A stretch of DNA of 64,000 nt. It comes from Hydrogenophaga crassostreae. Lineage in GTDB: Bacteria; Pseudomonadota; Gammaproteobacteria; Burkholderiales; Burkholderiaceae_C. Of the stretch, positions 53,777 to 62,505 are shown in pieces (position 1 is the stretch's first letter; each line of letters starts with the position of its first letter). The stretch is taken from contig NZ_CP017476.1 in NCBI RefSeq assembly GCF_001761385.1, positions 3,275,501-3,339,500 of the forward strand. The letters run 5' to 3'. The notes beneath the pieces were generated by a model, which was given only the letters and a program-made list of their open reading frames with translations, made no database searches and was not told the DNA's origin. The translations under genes and the position numbers were made by a program.

Positions 53777-54604
53777 ATGCGACTTGCTTCCCGATTCGCA
53801 CCGCGCTCGCCGGTGCTGCGTTCCGAATCCCCGCTGTCGGATGACCAGATCCGCGCCGTGGCGCCATCCATCTTTGCCGAGGCGCCGCACGGCAGCCGCT
53901 CCGAGCGCTACAGCTACATCCCCACCGCCACCGTGCTGCAGGAATTGCGCGGCGAGGGCTTCCAGCCCTTCATGGTGTGCCAGACCCGCGTGCGCCACGA
54001 CGACCGGCGCGAGTTCACCAAACACCTGATCCGGCTACGCCACGCCAGCCAGATCAACGGCCGCGAAGCCAACGAAATCATCCTGCTCAACTCGCACGAC
54101 GGCACAAGCAGCTACCAGATGCTGGCGGGCATGTTCCGTTTCGTCTGCCAGAACGGACTCGTTTGCGGCGACACCGTGGCCGACGTGCGCGTGCCGCACA
54201 AGGGCGACGTCGCCGCCCAGGTGATCGAAGGCGCCTACACCGTGCTGCAAGGTTTCGGGCAGGCGCAGGGGTCGCGCGAGGCCATGCAGGGCGTGGCGCT
54301 GGACGCTGGCGAATCCGAGGTGTTCGCGCGCGCCGCGCTGGCCCTGAAGTACGACGACACCGAGAAGGCGCCGCCCGTCACCGAGTCGCAAATCCTGATG
54401 CCGCGCCGCCACGACGACGACCGGCGCGACCTGTGGAGCGTGTTCAACCGCACCCAGGAAAACCTGATCAAAGGCGGACTGACCGGCCGTAGCGCCAACG
54501 GGCGCCGCCAGAGCACCCGCCCCGTGCAGGGCATCGACCAGAACCTGCGCCTGAACCGCGCCCTGTGGCTGCTGGCCGATGGCATGCGCCAGCTCAAAGC
54601 CTGA
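53777..54604 (+). CDS. DUF932 protein
   Basis: A 275-residue protein. The start MRLASRFAPRSPVLRSESPLS, SIFAEAPHGSRSERYSYIPT, MVCQTRVRHDDRREFTKHLIRLRHA and MLAGMFRFVCQNGLVCGDT identify DUF932, common in phages and ICEs and sometimes linked to anti-restriction or replication. The ATG at 53777 has a better-spaced GGAG than the one at 53771. No biochemical role is established. Confidence 0.9.
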   Translation: MRLASRFAPRSPVLRSESPLSDDQIRAVAPSIFAEAPHGSRSERYSYIPTATVLQELRGEGFQPFMVCQTRVRHDDRREFTKHLIRLRHASQINGREANEIILLNSHDGTSSYQMLAGMFRFVCQNGLVCGDTVADVRVPHKGDVAAQVIEGAYTVLQGFGQAQGSREAMQGVALDAGESEVFARAALALKYDDTEKAPPVTESQILMPRRHDDDRRDLWSVFNRTQENLIKGGLTGRSANGRRQSTRPVQGIDQNLRLNRALWLLADGMRQLKA

Positions 54605-54700
54605 ACCCGAACCCAGGCGCGGCGCGCAGGGCCTGGCCCTGCCGCCGCCCGCCCCTCACCACTTGCCCCGTTTCACCCCTCAACAGACCGGAGTTTCACC

Positions 54701-56710
54701 ATGAACGCACTCACCGATTCCGAAACCCAGGCCCTACACGCCATACCCGCACCGCAGGTGCCCGCCCAGCCCTCGCAGCAAATGCTGCTCGTACCGCTGT
54801 CGCGGCTGCGCCCGTCGCGCCGCAACGTGCGCAAGACGGCGGGCCCATGCATCAAAGCGCTGGCCGCCAGCATCGAGCGCGTGGGCCTGCTGCAAAACCT
54901 CACCGTCACCCTGGCGGCGGACGGCGCGCTCTACGAAGTGGTGGCCGGAGGTCGCCGCTTCGCGGCCCTCAAGCTGCTGGCCAAGAAGCGCCGCATCGCC
55001 AAGGATTGGGACGTGCCCTGCCTGCTGGTGGCCGACGGCAGCGCGCGCACCGCCAGCCTCACCGAGAACGTGCAGCGCGAGGCCATGCACCCGGCCGACC
55101 AGTTTGAAGCCTTCGCTGCCCTGGTGGCCGAAGGGAGGCCAGTGGAAGACATCGCGGCCGACTTCGGCGTCACGCCGCTGGTGGTGCAGCGACGCCTCAA
55201 GCTGGCTAACGTCTCAGCCCGCCTTATGGCCGACTACCGCGCCGACGCCATCAGCCTGGACCAATTGATGGCCTTGGCCGCCACCGATGACCACGCCGCC
55301 CAGGAAGCCGCGTTCTATGACGCACCCGAATGGCAGCGCAGCCCGGGGGCGCTGCGCCAGCGCCTGACCGAACGGGAAATCGGCGCCGACCATGCACTTG
55401 TGCGCTTTGTCGGGCTGGACGCCTACACCGCAACCGGGGGTGGTGTCCGCCGCGACCTGTTTGCCGATGACGAGGCCACCGGCACCACGCTGATCGATGC
55501 CGCGCTGCTGGAACGGCTGGTGCGCGACAAGCTGGAGACACTGGCCGAGCCTGTGCGCGCCGAGGGCTGGGCCTGGGTGGAAGCGGTACCGCACCTGAGC
55601 CCTGCCGAGCGGCAGGCGTTCCAGGGTGCACCGCGTCAGCGCCGTGAACCCACGGCACGCGAGTCGCGGCGCATGGAGGTGTTGCAAGGCCGCATCGCCC
55701 GCACCGATGCCGCACTCGAAGAAGCCTACGACGCAGACAACGAGGACAATGCCGAAACCTTGCACCAGCGCCGCGAGGCCCTGGCGGCCGAGCTGGAAGC
55801 TGTGCAGTCCCAACTGAGCGGGCATGCGCCCGAGGTCCGGGCGATGGCCGGGGTCATCGTCACGCTGAACCGTGAGGGGCAGCCCCTGATGCATCGGGGA
55901 CTGTTGCGCGAAGCCGAAGCCAAGGCCCTGCGCGCGCTGGACGCTGCGCGTCAACGCGCCGCCAACGGCCAAACCCCTGGTGACGATGGTGGCGATCCGG
56001 ACGGATCGACCACGGGTGACCCGCCGCGCAGCGCCGAACACCTGTCCGACCGGCTGGCGCGGCGCCTGAGCGCGCACCGCACCGCCGCCCTGCAGATCGA
56101 GATCGCCCGCCATCCGCAGGTGGCGCTGGCTGCGTTGGTTCATATCCTGGTGCAGCAGGCCCTGCAGGGCGGCTATCGCAACGCCCTACCTCTGGGCTTG
56201 CGCCTGAGCCTGCGTGATCGGCTGGAAGACCTGGCACCCGACTGGCCCGAGTCGCCCGCCGTGCTCGCGCTGCGCGAACTGCGGCAGGCCTGGTCCGAGC
56301 AGTTGCCGCAGGACCCAGGCAATCTGTTCGCCAAGTTGCTGGCGATGCCCCAGGATGAGCTGGTGCAACTGCTGGCGCTGTGTACCGCCCCGGCGGTTGA
56401 CGTGGTGACGCCCCGCGCCACCGCCTGCCAGCCCGGCGCCGAACTGACTCTGGCACTGACCCTGGACATGGCCACATGGTGGAAGCCCACGGCGGACAGC
56501 TATTTCCAGCACGTGCCCAAGGCCACGATCCTGGATGCGGTAGCGCAGTTCGCGCCGAATGAGGTACCTCGGCTGTCCAAGCTCAAGAAGGCCGAGATTG
56601 CGCAGGAAGCCGAGCGCCTGGCAGAGGGCAGCGGGTGGATGCCCGCCGTTTTCGGTCGTGAAGCACCGAGAACGGTGGAATGCACTGAGACGGAAACGTG
56701 TGACGATTGA
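54701..56710 (+). CDS. parB: ParB/RepB-family partition protein, large ICE type
   Basis: A 669-residue protein. The N-terminal ParB domain has LVPLSRLRPSRRNVRK, GGRRFAALKLLAKK and the CTP-binding TENVQREAMHPADQFEAF motif. A helix-turn-helix follows: EDIAADFGVTPLVVQRRLKLANVS. The long C-terminal part, with coiled-coil-like charged runs, is typical of the large ParB of Tn4371-type elements. It is separated from parA (62506) by 6 kb, unlike chromosomal parAB. Confidence 0.92.
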   Translation: MNALTDSETQALHAIPAPQVPAQPSQQMLLVPLSRLRPSRRNVRKTAGPCIKALAASIERVGLLQNLTVTLAADGALYEVVAGGRRFAALKLLAKKRRIAKDWDVPCLLVADGSARTASLTENVQREAMHPADQFEAFAALVAEGRPVEDIAADFGVTPLVVQRRLKLANVSARLMADYRADAISLDQLMALAATDDHAAQEAAFYDAPEWQRSPGALRQRLTEREIGADHALVRFVGLDAYTATGGGVRRDLFADDEATGTTLIDAALLERLVRDKLETLAEPVRAEGWAWVEAVPHLSPAERQAFQGAPRQRREPTARESRRMEVLQGRIARTDAALEEAYDADNEDNAETLHQRREALAAELEAVQSQLSGHAPEVRAMAGVIVTLNREGQPLMHRGLLREAEAKALRALDAARQRAANGQTPGDDGGDPDGSTTGDPPRSAEHLSDRLARRLSAHRTAALQIEIARHPQVALAALVHILVQQALQGGYRNALPLGLRLSLRDRLEDLAPDWPESPAVLALRELRQAWSEQLPQDPGNLFAKLLAMPQDELVQLLALCTAPAVDVVTPRATACQPGAELTLALTLDMATWWKPTADSYFQHVPKATILDAVAQFAPNEVPRLSKLKKAEIAQEAERLAEGSGWMPAVFGREAPRTVECTETETCDD

Positions 56711-56733
56711 CGCAGGAAGTCCACAGCGCCCTT

Positions 56734-56766
56734 CAAGGCCCCCGGCGTTTTCCGCTCGGGGCCTTG
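56734..56766 (+). terminator. Hairpin after parB
   Basis: CAAGGCCCC (56734-56742) and GGGGCCTTG (56758-56766) are perfect complements with a 15-base loop. The tail TCGTTT is weak. Confidence 0.6.
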
Positions 56767-56816
56767 TCGTTTCCGGCTTTGGTGCGCGCAGCATGGACTG
56801 AACAAGGCCTCAATAA

Positions 56817-56854
56817 CGCCACGCCGCCGCCTTCGATCAGGCGGCGGCGTGGCG
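56817..56854. repeat. GC-rich 15-bp inverted repeat
   Basis: CGCCACGCCGCCGCC (56817-56831) and its exact reverse complement (56840-56854) flank TTCGATCA. No T tract follows. It could be a hairpin terminator or a binding site between parB and the next gene; the gap 56711-57052 holds no gene. Confidence 0.7.
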
Positions 56855-57052
56855 GCGCGCAAGGGCTTGCGCGAGCGCTTCCTGCCAACGCGGTCGGCAT
56901 CAGCGCATAAAATGGCGATACAGCCACGTCACGCTGAACCTGCTGCCGGGTTAAACGACGTTTCTCGCTTTCCTTCTCTGATCGCAGACCGTGTCCATTC
57001 CTCCGGTCGGTGCGTAATCGGCAGTCATCGACCATGCACAAAGGAATTTGGC

Positions 57053-57805
57053 ATGTCTGATTCGACATTCTTCGTCTCCAAAGCGGCGCTGCGCAATCTC
57101 AAGCACAGTGCCCAGCACCGCGTGAGCGGTGTCCCTTCCGCCCATCTCAGTGAAGCCCTCGCGTCGGCGCTCGGGTTCCGGACATATGCGGCGCTTCGCG
57201 CTGCGCTGGACGGTCGCGTCACCGTTGAGGTACCTAAGCCCAGCAACGCACGCATGGTGCGCCGGCTCCAGGAACTGGGCTACAACGCCATGCCGGATCT
57301 GCGCCTGGTCCCAGAGTTCGAACACTCGTACTCGCCCTTCCGCAACTTCCCGCTGAGCAAGAAGCGCAGTGTGCGCTGGATGGGCTGGCGCAACCTGATG
57401 GTCGCCGCCATCAATGCCGGCCTGGAACAACGACTGTTCGGCCTAGAGCCCAGCGACAACTGGTGGCCCGGCGGCAACCCGCACAGCCAGCTCTGCAAGC
57501 GGCACGTCTACCGCGTCGAGATTGAGGACGGCCATACAGCCGTGGCCAGCGTGAATGCCATCAGCGGCGACGAGCTGTCGATCAACGTGGTGCTCGACCC
57601 GCGGCATGAGGGCATTGAGCCCGACCGATTCAATGGTCTGCGCGATGGCGATGCCCATGCACACGCCTGGGTGGAGCGCCGCCTGGGCGCGTGGGTTCAG
57701 GACGGCGGAGAGGACTTTTCCTGCAAACGGGCGGTCCAGCCCTGGCTGGCTCAACTGAAGATCGACACCAAGGGCTACTCGGACCAGGGCAGCTTCTTCA
57801 TGTGA
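57053..57805 (+). CDS. Conserved hypothetical protein of the mobile element
   Basis: A 250-residue protein with AAAGGAA before its ATG. The N-terminus SKAALRNLKHSAQHRV and SEALASALGFRTYAALRAAL resembles the N-terminal region of element-borne hypothetical proteins. The later part contains SVRWMGWRNLMVAAINAGLEQRLFGL, WWPGGNPHSQLC and DAHAHAWVERRLGAWV. No enzymatic motif is recognised. Confidence 0.75.
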   Translation: MSDSTFFVSKAALRNLKHSAQHRVSGVPSAHLSEALASALGFRTYAALRAALDGRVTVEVPKPSNARMVRRLQELGYNAMPDLRLVPEFEHSYSPFRNFPLSKKRSVRWMGWRNLMVAAINAGLEQRLFGLEPSDNWWPGGNPHSQLCKRHVYRVEIEDGHTAVASVNAISGDELSINVVLDPRHEGIEPDRFNGLRDGDAHAHAWVERRLGAWVQDGGEDFSCKRAVQPWLAQLKIDTKGYSDQGSFFM

Positions 57806-58537
57806 CTTTGGTGACGGTGAATCCCGGGGCCGGGCGTGTCGGCGCACTGCGCCGACAGGCTCTCGGGCTGCGCCCCGTGCCGTCATAGCCGTCACGGCCC
57901 TTCGGCTTCGATCCTTCACGCCTGCGCGCTCCGCTTGCCTGTGCGGGCCGGAAGGGTTCGTGCGCCGGCATCCGGCCCTGCATCACCTCGCCATATGAGC
58001 CGGGTGCTACGCCTTTGCTCGCTGCGCTGGGTTGCTTGGCATGCAGTCTTCCCTCACGCTGGCGGGCAGATCGCTGGGTGGTGTCACAGACCGCAAGGTG
58101 TTGGCACCGTCCAGGTTGAACTTGGCAGGCGACGCGCAATGCAAGGCGCTGAGTGGGTGCAGCAGCGACTTCTCGCTTCGTTGCGACTCTGACCAATGGC
58201 GCAAAGGCGATGGCAGATGCAGTCTCACCGCGGAAGTGGTGAACGTGCTCGGCCATGAACCTTTCGGGAAAGGTGCGTCCCAGGCGTCCTTGTCTCGTTG
58301 TGAATCCTGGCGAGGTCGCGGCTTCGCCTCGGGCTTGATGGCCGCAACCGTACGGCCCAAGAAATTTCCCCTCCGCTGCGCGGATTCCTCGCGAGACAAA
58401 TTTCCCGTGTCTGCCGGTCCTCCACGCTGTTGCGGCCCCTTCGCTGCGCTGCGGGGTGCGGCCCGCCCGTCCCCCGCCTGACGGATCACAACAAGGACGC
58501 GATGGGCGCGACCTTGGCAACCCGAAAGGAAATCATC
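57806..58537 (+). other. Long noncoding leader of the DUF736 gene
   Basis: These 732 bases contain no supported gene. Positions 57864-57877 and 57922-57939 are identical to blocks in the radC leader (50356-50369 and 50430-50447). A frame at 58032-58481 is open but has no ribosome-binding site or recognisable domain. Short arms such as AAATTTCCC at about 58364 and 58399 suggest further structure. Confidence 0.55.
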
Positions 58538-58849
58538 ATGGCCAACATCGGCACCTTCACCGCTCAGAACGACGGCTTCATCGGCACCGTTCGCACCCTC
58601 ACGCTCAACGTCAAGGTCAAGTTCGTTCGCAACGACAAGGGCAGCGAGAACGCCCCCGACTACCGCATCCAGGCCGGCACCGGTTACGACATCGGCGCCG
58701 CCTGGAAGAAGGTCAGCCAGTCCGAACGCCCCTACCTCTCGGTGACGCTGGACGACCCCTCTTTCCCGGCCACCATCTACGCCCGCCTGATCGAGGAAGA
58801 GGACGGCACGCACAACCTGATCTGGTCGCGCAGCAAGTCCACGGCCTGA
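58538..58849 (+). CDS. DUF736 protein
   Basis: A 103-residue protein beginning MANIGTFTAQNDGFIGTVRTLTLNVKVKFVRN, followed by YRIQAGTGYDIGAAWKKVSQ, SVTLDDPSFPATIYARL and LIWSRS. This is the standard DUF736 layout found on many conjugative elements of Proteobacteria, with no known role. AAAGGAA lies before the ATG. Two hairpins separate it from the convergent XRE gene. Confidence 0.93.
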   Translation: MANIGTFTAQNDGFIGTVRTLTLNVKVKFVRNDKGSENAPDYRIQAGTGYDIGAAWKKVSQSERPYLSVTLDDPSFPATIYARLIEEEDGTHNLIWSRSKSTA

Positions 58850-58859
58850 CGGCCGGTCC

Positions 58860-58905
58860 GATCCCGCCATCCTGGCGGGATCGCTGCTGCAGGCCGAGCC
58901 TGCAG
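58860..58905. terminator. Two hairpins between convergent genes
   Basis: GATCCCGCCA and TGGCGGGATC (58860-58882, loop TCC) are followed by CTGCAGGC and GCCTGCAG (58887-58905, loop CGA). Both are perfect and lie between the DUF736 stop and the XRE stop. Confidence 0.75.
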
Positions 58906-58907
58906 TC

Positions 58908-59198
58908 TCAGGCCTCGGCCGAACCCAGTTGGGCTTCGGTCGCGGCCATCAGGTCAGCCGCACCGCACTCCAGCGCTGCCGCAATCTTGAAGATGAGCGG
59001 CAGCGAGGGGATGTGCTCTCCGCGCTCGATCTTGCCCATGTGGGAGCGCTCGATGCCCGCTCGGTGCGCCAGCGCCTCCTGGGCCAGCCCCTGCTCCGTA
59101 CGCAGTGCGCGCACCGCCGCGCCGAAGGCTTGCGCCAGCTCGGCATCGAAGGTGGTGGCACCTGCCGGACGACCAGCCTGGATGGAACGCTTCTGCAT
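58908..59198 (-). CDS. XRE-family DNA-binding regulator
   Basis: A 96-residue protein with an XRE helix-turn-helix: FGAAVRALRTEQGLAQEALAHRAGIERSHMGKIERGEHIPSLPLIFKIAAAL. The ATG at 59198 is chosen; an upstream TTG at 59225 would add nine residues. A perfect nine-base inverted repeat surrounds the start codon, suggesting autoregulation. Such XRE regulators often control conjugative-element transfer genes, and this is the likeliest local switch. Confidence 0.88.
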   Translation of the reverse strand: MQKRSIQAGRPAGATTFDAELAQAFGAAVRALRTEQGLAQEALAHRAGIERSHMGKIERGEHIPSLPLIFKIAAALECGAADLMAATEAQLGSAEA

Positions 59199-59210
59199 AG
59201 ACAGAAGCGT
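59187..59210. promoter_or_regulatory. Inverted repeat centred on the XRE start codon
   Basis: ACGCTTCTG (59187-59195) and CAGAAGCGT (59202-59210) are exact complements with a six-base centre holding the ATG. It is a candidate operator or translation-control hairpin. Confidence 0.65.
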
Positions 59211-59518
59211 CCTGCCGAGAGACAATTAAAACCACGTTATCTTTAACTCATTAGCAATGCATGCCGCCGCTTTGGTGGTTTCCCTGTTGGGTGTATTCGT
59301 GCTTTTGCGTAACACTCGTGTATCTACGTAAAGCCTCAAAGTCACCTTTGCTCATTCGAGCGTTCACGTCATGCCGACTTTCAGACTTCGTGCATGGGTG
59401 CTTTTCTGCAAAAGCGCCTCTGCGTCTTTGCGTCTTTGCGGAGAGACACGAAAGCGGCTTTGCGATTCGGTGCTTCTGATGCAACTCGTGTTCCCGCACA
59501 GCGCCACGCACCCTGACC
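59199..59518. other. Noncoding gap between XRE and second DUF2958 gene
   Basis: About 320 bases with lower GC than its surroundings, including CGTCTTTGCGTCTTTGCGG-type short tandem repeats near 59425. It should hold the promoters of both divergent genes. No convincing -35/-10 or small gene was identified. Confidence 0.5.
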
Positions 59519-59872
59519 ATGCCGACTGAACCACTTGTCACCGACGAGCAGCGCGCGCAGCTGCTGGCCAATCGCCATGCTCGCGCTGCTGACGCGCAAA
59601 TCGACCTGTGGCCCGTTGTGCGCCTGTTCACGCCGGACGCGCATGCGACCTGGTTGCTCGCAGCCCTCGACCCGGCCGATGGCGACACCGCTTGGGGTCT
59701 GTGCGACGTGGGCATCGGAATGCCCGAGCTGGGCAGCATCAAGCTGTCCGATCTCGCAGCCATCGTCGGCCCTCAGCGAATGCCGGTGCGGCGCGACCTG
59801 CACTTCCATGCCGTGCGGCCGATGTCGGAGTACCTGCGGCAGGCACAGGCCAACGGCTCGATCACGGATTGA
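59519..59872 (+). CDS. DUF2958 protein, second copy
   Basis: A 117-residue protein with the family layout: LVTDEQRAQLLANRHARA, PVVRLFTPDAHATWLLAALDPADGDTAWGLCDVGIGMPELGSI and VRRDLHFHAVRPMSEYL. It is a diverged paralog of the copy at 52174-52521. The start is MPTEPLVTDEQ at 59519. Confidence 0.88.
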   Translation: MPTEPLVTDEQRAQLLANRHARAADAQIDLWPVVRLFTPDAHATWLLAALDPADGDTAWGLCDVGIGMPELGSIKLSDLAAIVGPQRMPVRRDLHFHAVRPMSEYLRQAQANGSITD

Positions 59873-59892
59873 GCAAAGGATCGACGTGCGCG

Positions 59893-60057
59893 TCAGACCC
59901 TATGGGTCCGACTGCTGCTGATGCCATTCCCGGTCACGATCCAGACCGAAATGGACATGACAAACACGCTGCACCACGCCATGGTCAGTTTTGCCGCGAT
60001 GGTTTTCCACCACGTGGCCGTCGCTTTGGGCGCGTTGTTGACGAGCCCGGCCACCAT
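59893..60057 (-). CDS. Possible small membrane protein
   Basis: A 54-codon frame on the minus strand in the gap between two element genes. The product has one hydrophobic segment, AKLTMAWCSVFVMSISVWIV, after a basic stretch. No ribosome-binding site is clear. It is listed only because nothing else occupies these 290 bases. Confidence 0.28.
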   Translation of the reverse strand: MVAGLVNNAPKATATWWKTIAAKLTMAWCSVFVMSISVWIVTGNGISSSRTHRV

Positions 60058-60165
60058 CGGACGATGAACCACCGCACAGCCCTTCACGACCGGATTGTCG
60101 ACCGATGAACCCGTAGCCCTTGCCGGCCGATGCGACGTTCCCGCAGAAGAACAGGGAGTTCGCAT

Positions 60166-60987
60166 ATGGTCAATCTCGAGGACGGCCAGTTGGCCGCCCA
60201 GCCTCCGCCCTGGCACGCCAGCGCGGCCTACCTCTACGTGCTGCACTTGGACGGCCCTGCGCTGGCCTGGGAGTACCTACGGCGCCACCCCGGCTACCGT
60301 CAAGCCTGGCGCGCGCAGGCCGCTGACGCCGCGCAGCCCTGGGGCTTGCGCACGCTGGAAAACCCGGCGCTGGATGCGCGCGAAGCGCTGCCCGACTGGC
60401 TCAACTCCCGGGCCTGCGCCGTTCGCGTGATACCCGACGATGACCCTACACCCGAGGCTTCCCCCTTCGAGCTCTGGCGCCTACCGGGTCGCAAGCAGTT
60501 GCAGCACGATGGCCGAGGCCTCGTGCTCGCCGCGCGCTGGCCCGGCTGTTGTGTGCGCCTGATGCTGGCGCCCGAGTTGCACGATGGCATGCCGCACGCC
60601 TTCGCCATGCGTGCCTGCCGGGAGCCTTGCGTGCGTTACCGTGACATGGCGAACGATCTGGACCAGTTGGCCACCGCCAGTCGCTGCGAGCCCTCGGCCA
60701 CAACGCGTCCACGGCCCAGCCCCAGTACCCTGCTGGCGCTGCTGACCCTGCAGGCACTGGACGCCAATCAGGCAGGCGCCTCGCTGCGCGAGATTGCCGA
60801 AGGGCTGTTCGGCTCGGACGAGGTCGTGTCCGGCTGGCAGGCCGACAGCGCGCTGCGCGCCCGCGTACGGCGCCTGGTGCAGCGCGGCCGATCTCTGATG
60901 GATGGCGGCTACCGCGAGCTGGCCGGGATCGATCCGCTCGTCTCTCCTTCCCGGGGACGAAACAGCCTTACCCCAGATCGTCCCTGA
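60166..60987 (+). CDS. DUF2285 domain protein
   Basis: A 273-residue protein. The N-terminal 90 residues contain WHASAAYLYVLHLDGPALAWEYLRRHPGYRQAW, the transcriptional-regulator-like domain seen in element proteins. The C-terminal DUF2285 part includes LLTLQALDANQAGASLREIAEGLFGSDEVVSGWQADSALRARVRRLVQRGRSLMDGGYREL. Such proteins precede repA in Tn4371-like ICEs. The ATG at 60166 is preferred over frames further upstream. Confidence 0.88.
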   Translation: MVNLEDGQLAAQPPPWHASAAYLYVLHLDGPALAWEYLRRHPGYRQAWRAQAADAAQPWGLRTLENPALDAREALPDWLNSRACAVRVIPDDDPTPEASPFELWRLPGRKQLQHDGRGLVLAARWPGCCVRLMLAPELHDGMPHAFAMRACREPCVRYRDMANDLDQLATASRCEPSATTRPRPSPSTLLALLTLQALDANQAGASLREIAEGLFGSDEVVSGWQADSALRARVRRLVQRGRSLMDGGYRELAGIDPLVSPSRGRNSLTPDRP

Positions 60988-61071
60988 GCAAAACGCCAAC
61001 GTTTCCTGAGACTGCCTCCACCTGCCTGCAACCCCGCAGGTGGGCCTTCCTGACCGATGGAGGCGCCTCTC

Positions 61072-61380
61072 ATGCGACCCTTTCCCTTGCGGCCTGCTGC
61101 TGCACCCGCTCACCCGCCGCAGGCTACCGCACAAGCTGCGGCCAAACCACAACCTCCGCGCTACCTCACCAACGACGAGGCCGCCGACTACCTGCGCCTG
61201 TCGCCGCGCACGCTGGAGAAGCAGCGTGTCATCGGCGGCGGGCCACGGTTCCGCAAGTTCGGTCGCCGCGTCATGTACGCCGTCACCGACCTCGACACCT
61301 GGGCCGACCAGCGCAGCTTCGAGGCCACGTCCGACCCCGAGTACGCCGAGCACCACTCGGCCGACAGCCGTGCGCGCTGA
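61072..61380 (+). CDS. AlpA/MerR-like helix-turn-helix protein
   Basis: A 102-residue protein whose core is YLTNDEAADYLRLSPRTLEKQRVIGGGPRFRKFGRRVMYAVTDLDTWADQR. This is the excisionase-like helix-turn-helix domain. The ATG has GGAGG nine bases upstream. A Pro/Ala-rich tail precedes the DNA-binding part. It may regulate repA or take part in excision. Confidence 0.88.
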   Translation: MRPFPLRPAAAPAHPPQATAQAAAKPQPPRYLTNDEAADYLRLSPRTLEKQRVIGGGPRFRKFGRRVMYAVTDLDTWADQRSFEATSDPEYAEHHSADSRAR

Positions 61381-61415
61381 GGGGCGCTGCGCGCCCGCTC
61401 CGCTGTTTGCTCCCG

Positions 61416-62261
61416 ATGTCTTTGCCCGCGCCGCGCCCCCCGCAACCTGCAGAACAACTCGACCTGTTCCGCGCGCTGCCGGGCGACATGGCGCCGCGCG
61501 ACAGCCAGGACCTGATGGCCTACCCCTTCTTCTCGCTGGCCAAGTCACGTCGCACCAAGCCCATCGACTTTCGCAGCGGCAACGTCGCCATCCGCGTGGA
61601 AGGCACGCAAGAACACGGCATTGCCACCATCTGGGACGCCGATATCCTCATCTGGGCCTCCAGCCAGATCGTGGAGGCGCGCGACGCCGGCATCACCACC
61701 TCGCGCCTCATGCGCGCCCGGCCCTACGAAATCCTGCGCTTCATTGGGCGCGGCGTGTCGCTGCGCGACTATCAGCGCCTCAAGGCCGCGCTCGATCGCC
61801 TGCAATCCACCACCGTGGCCACGTCCATCCGCGAGACCACTGGGCGGCGGCTGCACCGGTTTTCGTGGATCAACGAGTGGAAGGAGTTGGCCGACGCCCG
61901 CGGCACGCCGCTGGGCATCGAGCTGATCCTGCCAGACTGGTTCTACGCGGGTGTGCTGGACGCCGCTCTGGTGCTGACCATCGATCCGGCCTACTTCGAC
62001 CTCACCGGGGGCATCGAGCGCTGGCTATACCGTCTGGTGCGCAAGCACGGCGGACACCAGCCCGCTGGCTGGCAGTTCGACTTCAGGCACCTGCACCGCA
62101 AATCAGGCAGCACTGCGAAGCCGCACGACTTCGCCTGCGACCTGCGCGCCTTGGTGGCGCGGCAATCCATGCCCGGCTATCGCCTGGGCATCGTTCGCAT
62201 GCCAGGCACGGGTGCCGAGGTATTGACGTTCAGGCCGGTGTCACCCACGGCACGGGGATAA
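61416..62261 (+). CDS. repA: Replication initiator RepA (RPA family)
   Basis: A 281-residue protein of the RepA family found on ICEs and broad-host plasmids. It has LMAYPFFSLAKSRRTKPIDFRSGNVAIRVEG, ATIWDADILIWASSQIVEARDAG, YEILRFIGRGVSLRDYQRLKAALDRLQSTTVATSIR and RWLYRLVRKHGGHQ. The start at MSLPAPRPPQP is the first ATG after the longer frame. Three iteron-like repeats follow directly, so it probably initiates element replication. Confidence 0.9.
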   Translation: MSLPAPRPPQPAEQLDLFRALPGDMAPRDSQDLMAYPFFSLAKSRRTKPIDFRSGNVAIRVEGTQEHGIATIWDADILIWASSQIVEARDAGITTSRLMRARPYEILRFIGRGVSLRDYQRLKAALDRLQSTTVATSIRETTGRRLHRFSWINEWKELADARGTPLGIELILPDWFYAGVLDAALVLTIDPAYFDLTGGIERWLYRLVRKHGGHQPAGWQFDFRHLHRKSGSTAKPHDFACDLRALVARQSMPGYRLGIVRMPGTGAEVLTFRPVSPTARG

Positions 62262-62286
62262 GCGGTTCATGGCCTGTGGACAGGCT

Positions 62287-62349
62287 CGTGCCATCGGGCG
62301 TGCGCAGCCACGTGCCATCAGGCGTGTGTCTATCGTGCCATCAGGCGTG
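62287..62349. repeat. Three iteron-like direct repeats, candidate origin
   Basis: Copies of CGTGCCATCRGGCGTG lie at 62287-62302, 62311-62326 and 62334-62349, the latter two identical and the first with G at R. Start-to-start distances are 24 and 23 bases. The site lies right after repA and before parA in a 244-base gap. Confidence 0.75.
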
Positions 62350-62505
62350 CCGATGGGCCGCCAGCCCAACGGCGGCGCGGCTTTGCACCGGCCGTAACTG
62401 TCCTAACGAGATTCATCTAACTGGTAGTGGGAGCGCGCCGTTTCGGTGGACAAATGACGACCGGCACGTCGCAGCCGCTGCACTCCGAGGAGAAGGGACC
62501 ACGCG

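Noticed and set aside
58032..58481. 149-codon frame in the DUF736 leader
   Set aside because: There is no ribosome-binding site or recognisable domain, and it lies in a region that looks like structured leader sequence.
62401..62505. Possible tRNA or second origin element between the iterons and parA
   Set aside because: No cloverleaf or repeat could be drawn from these bases.
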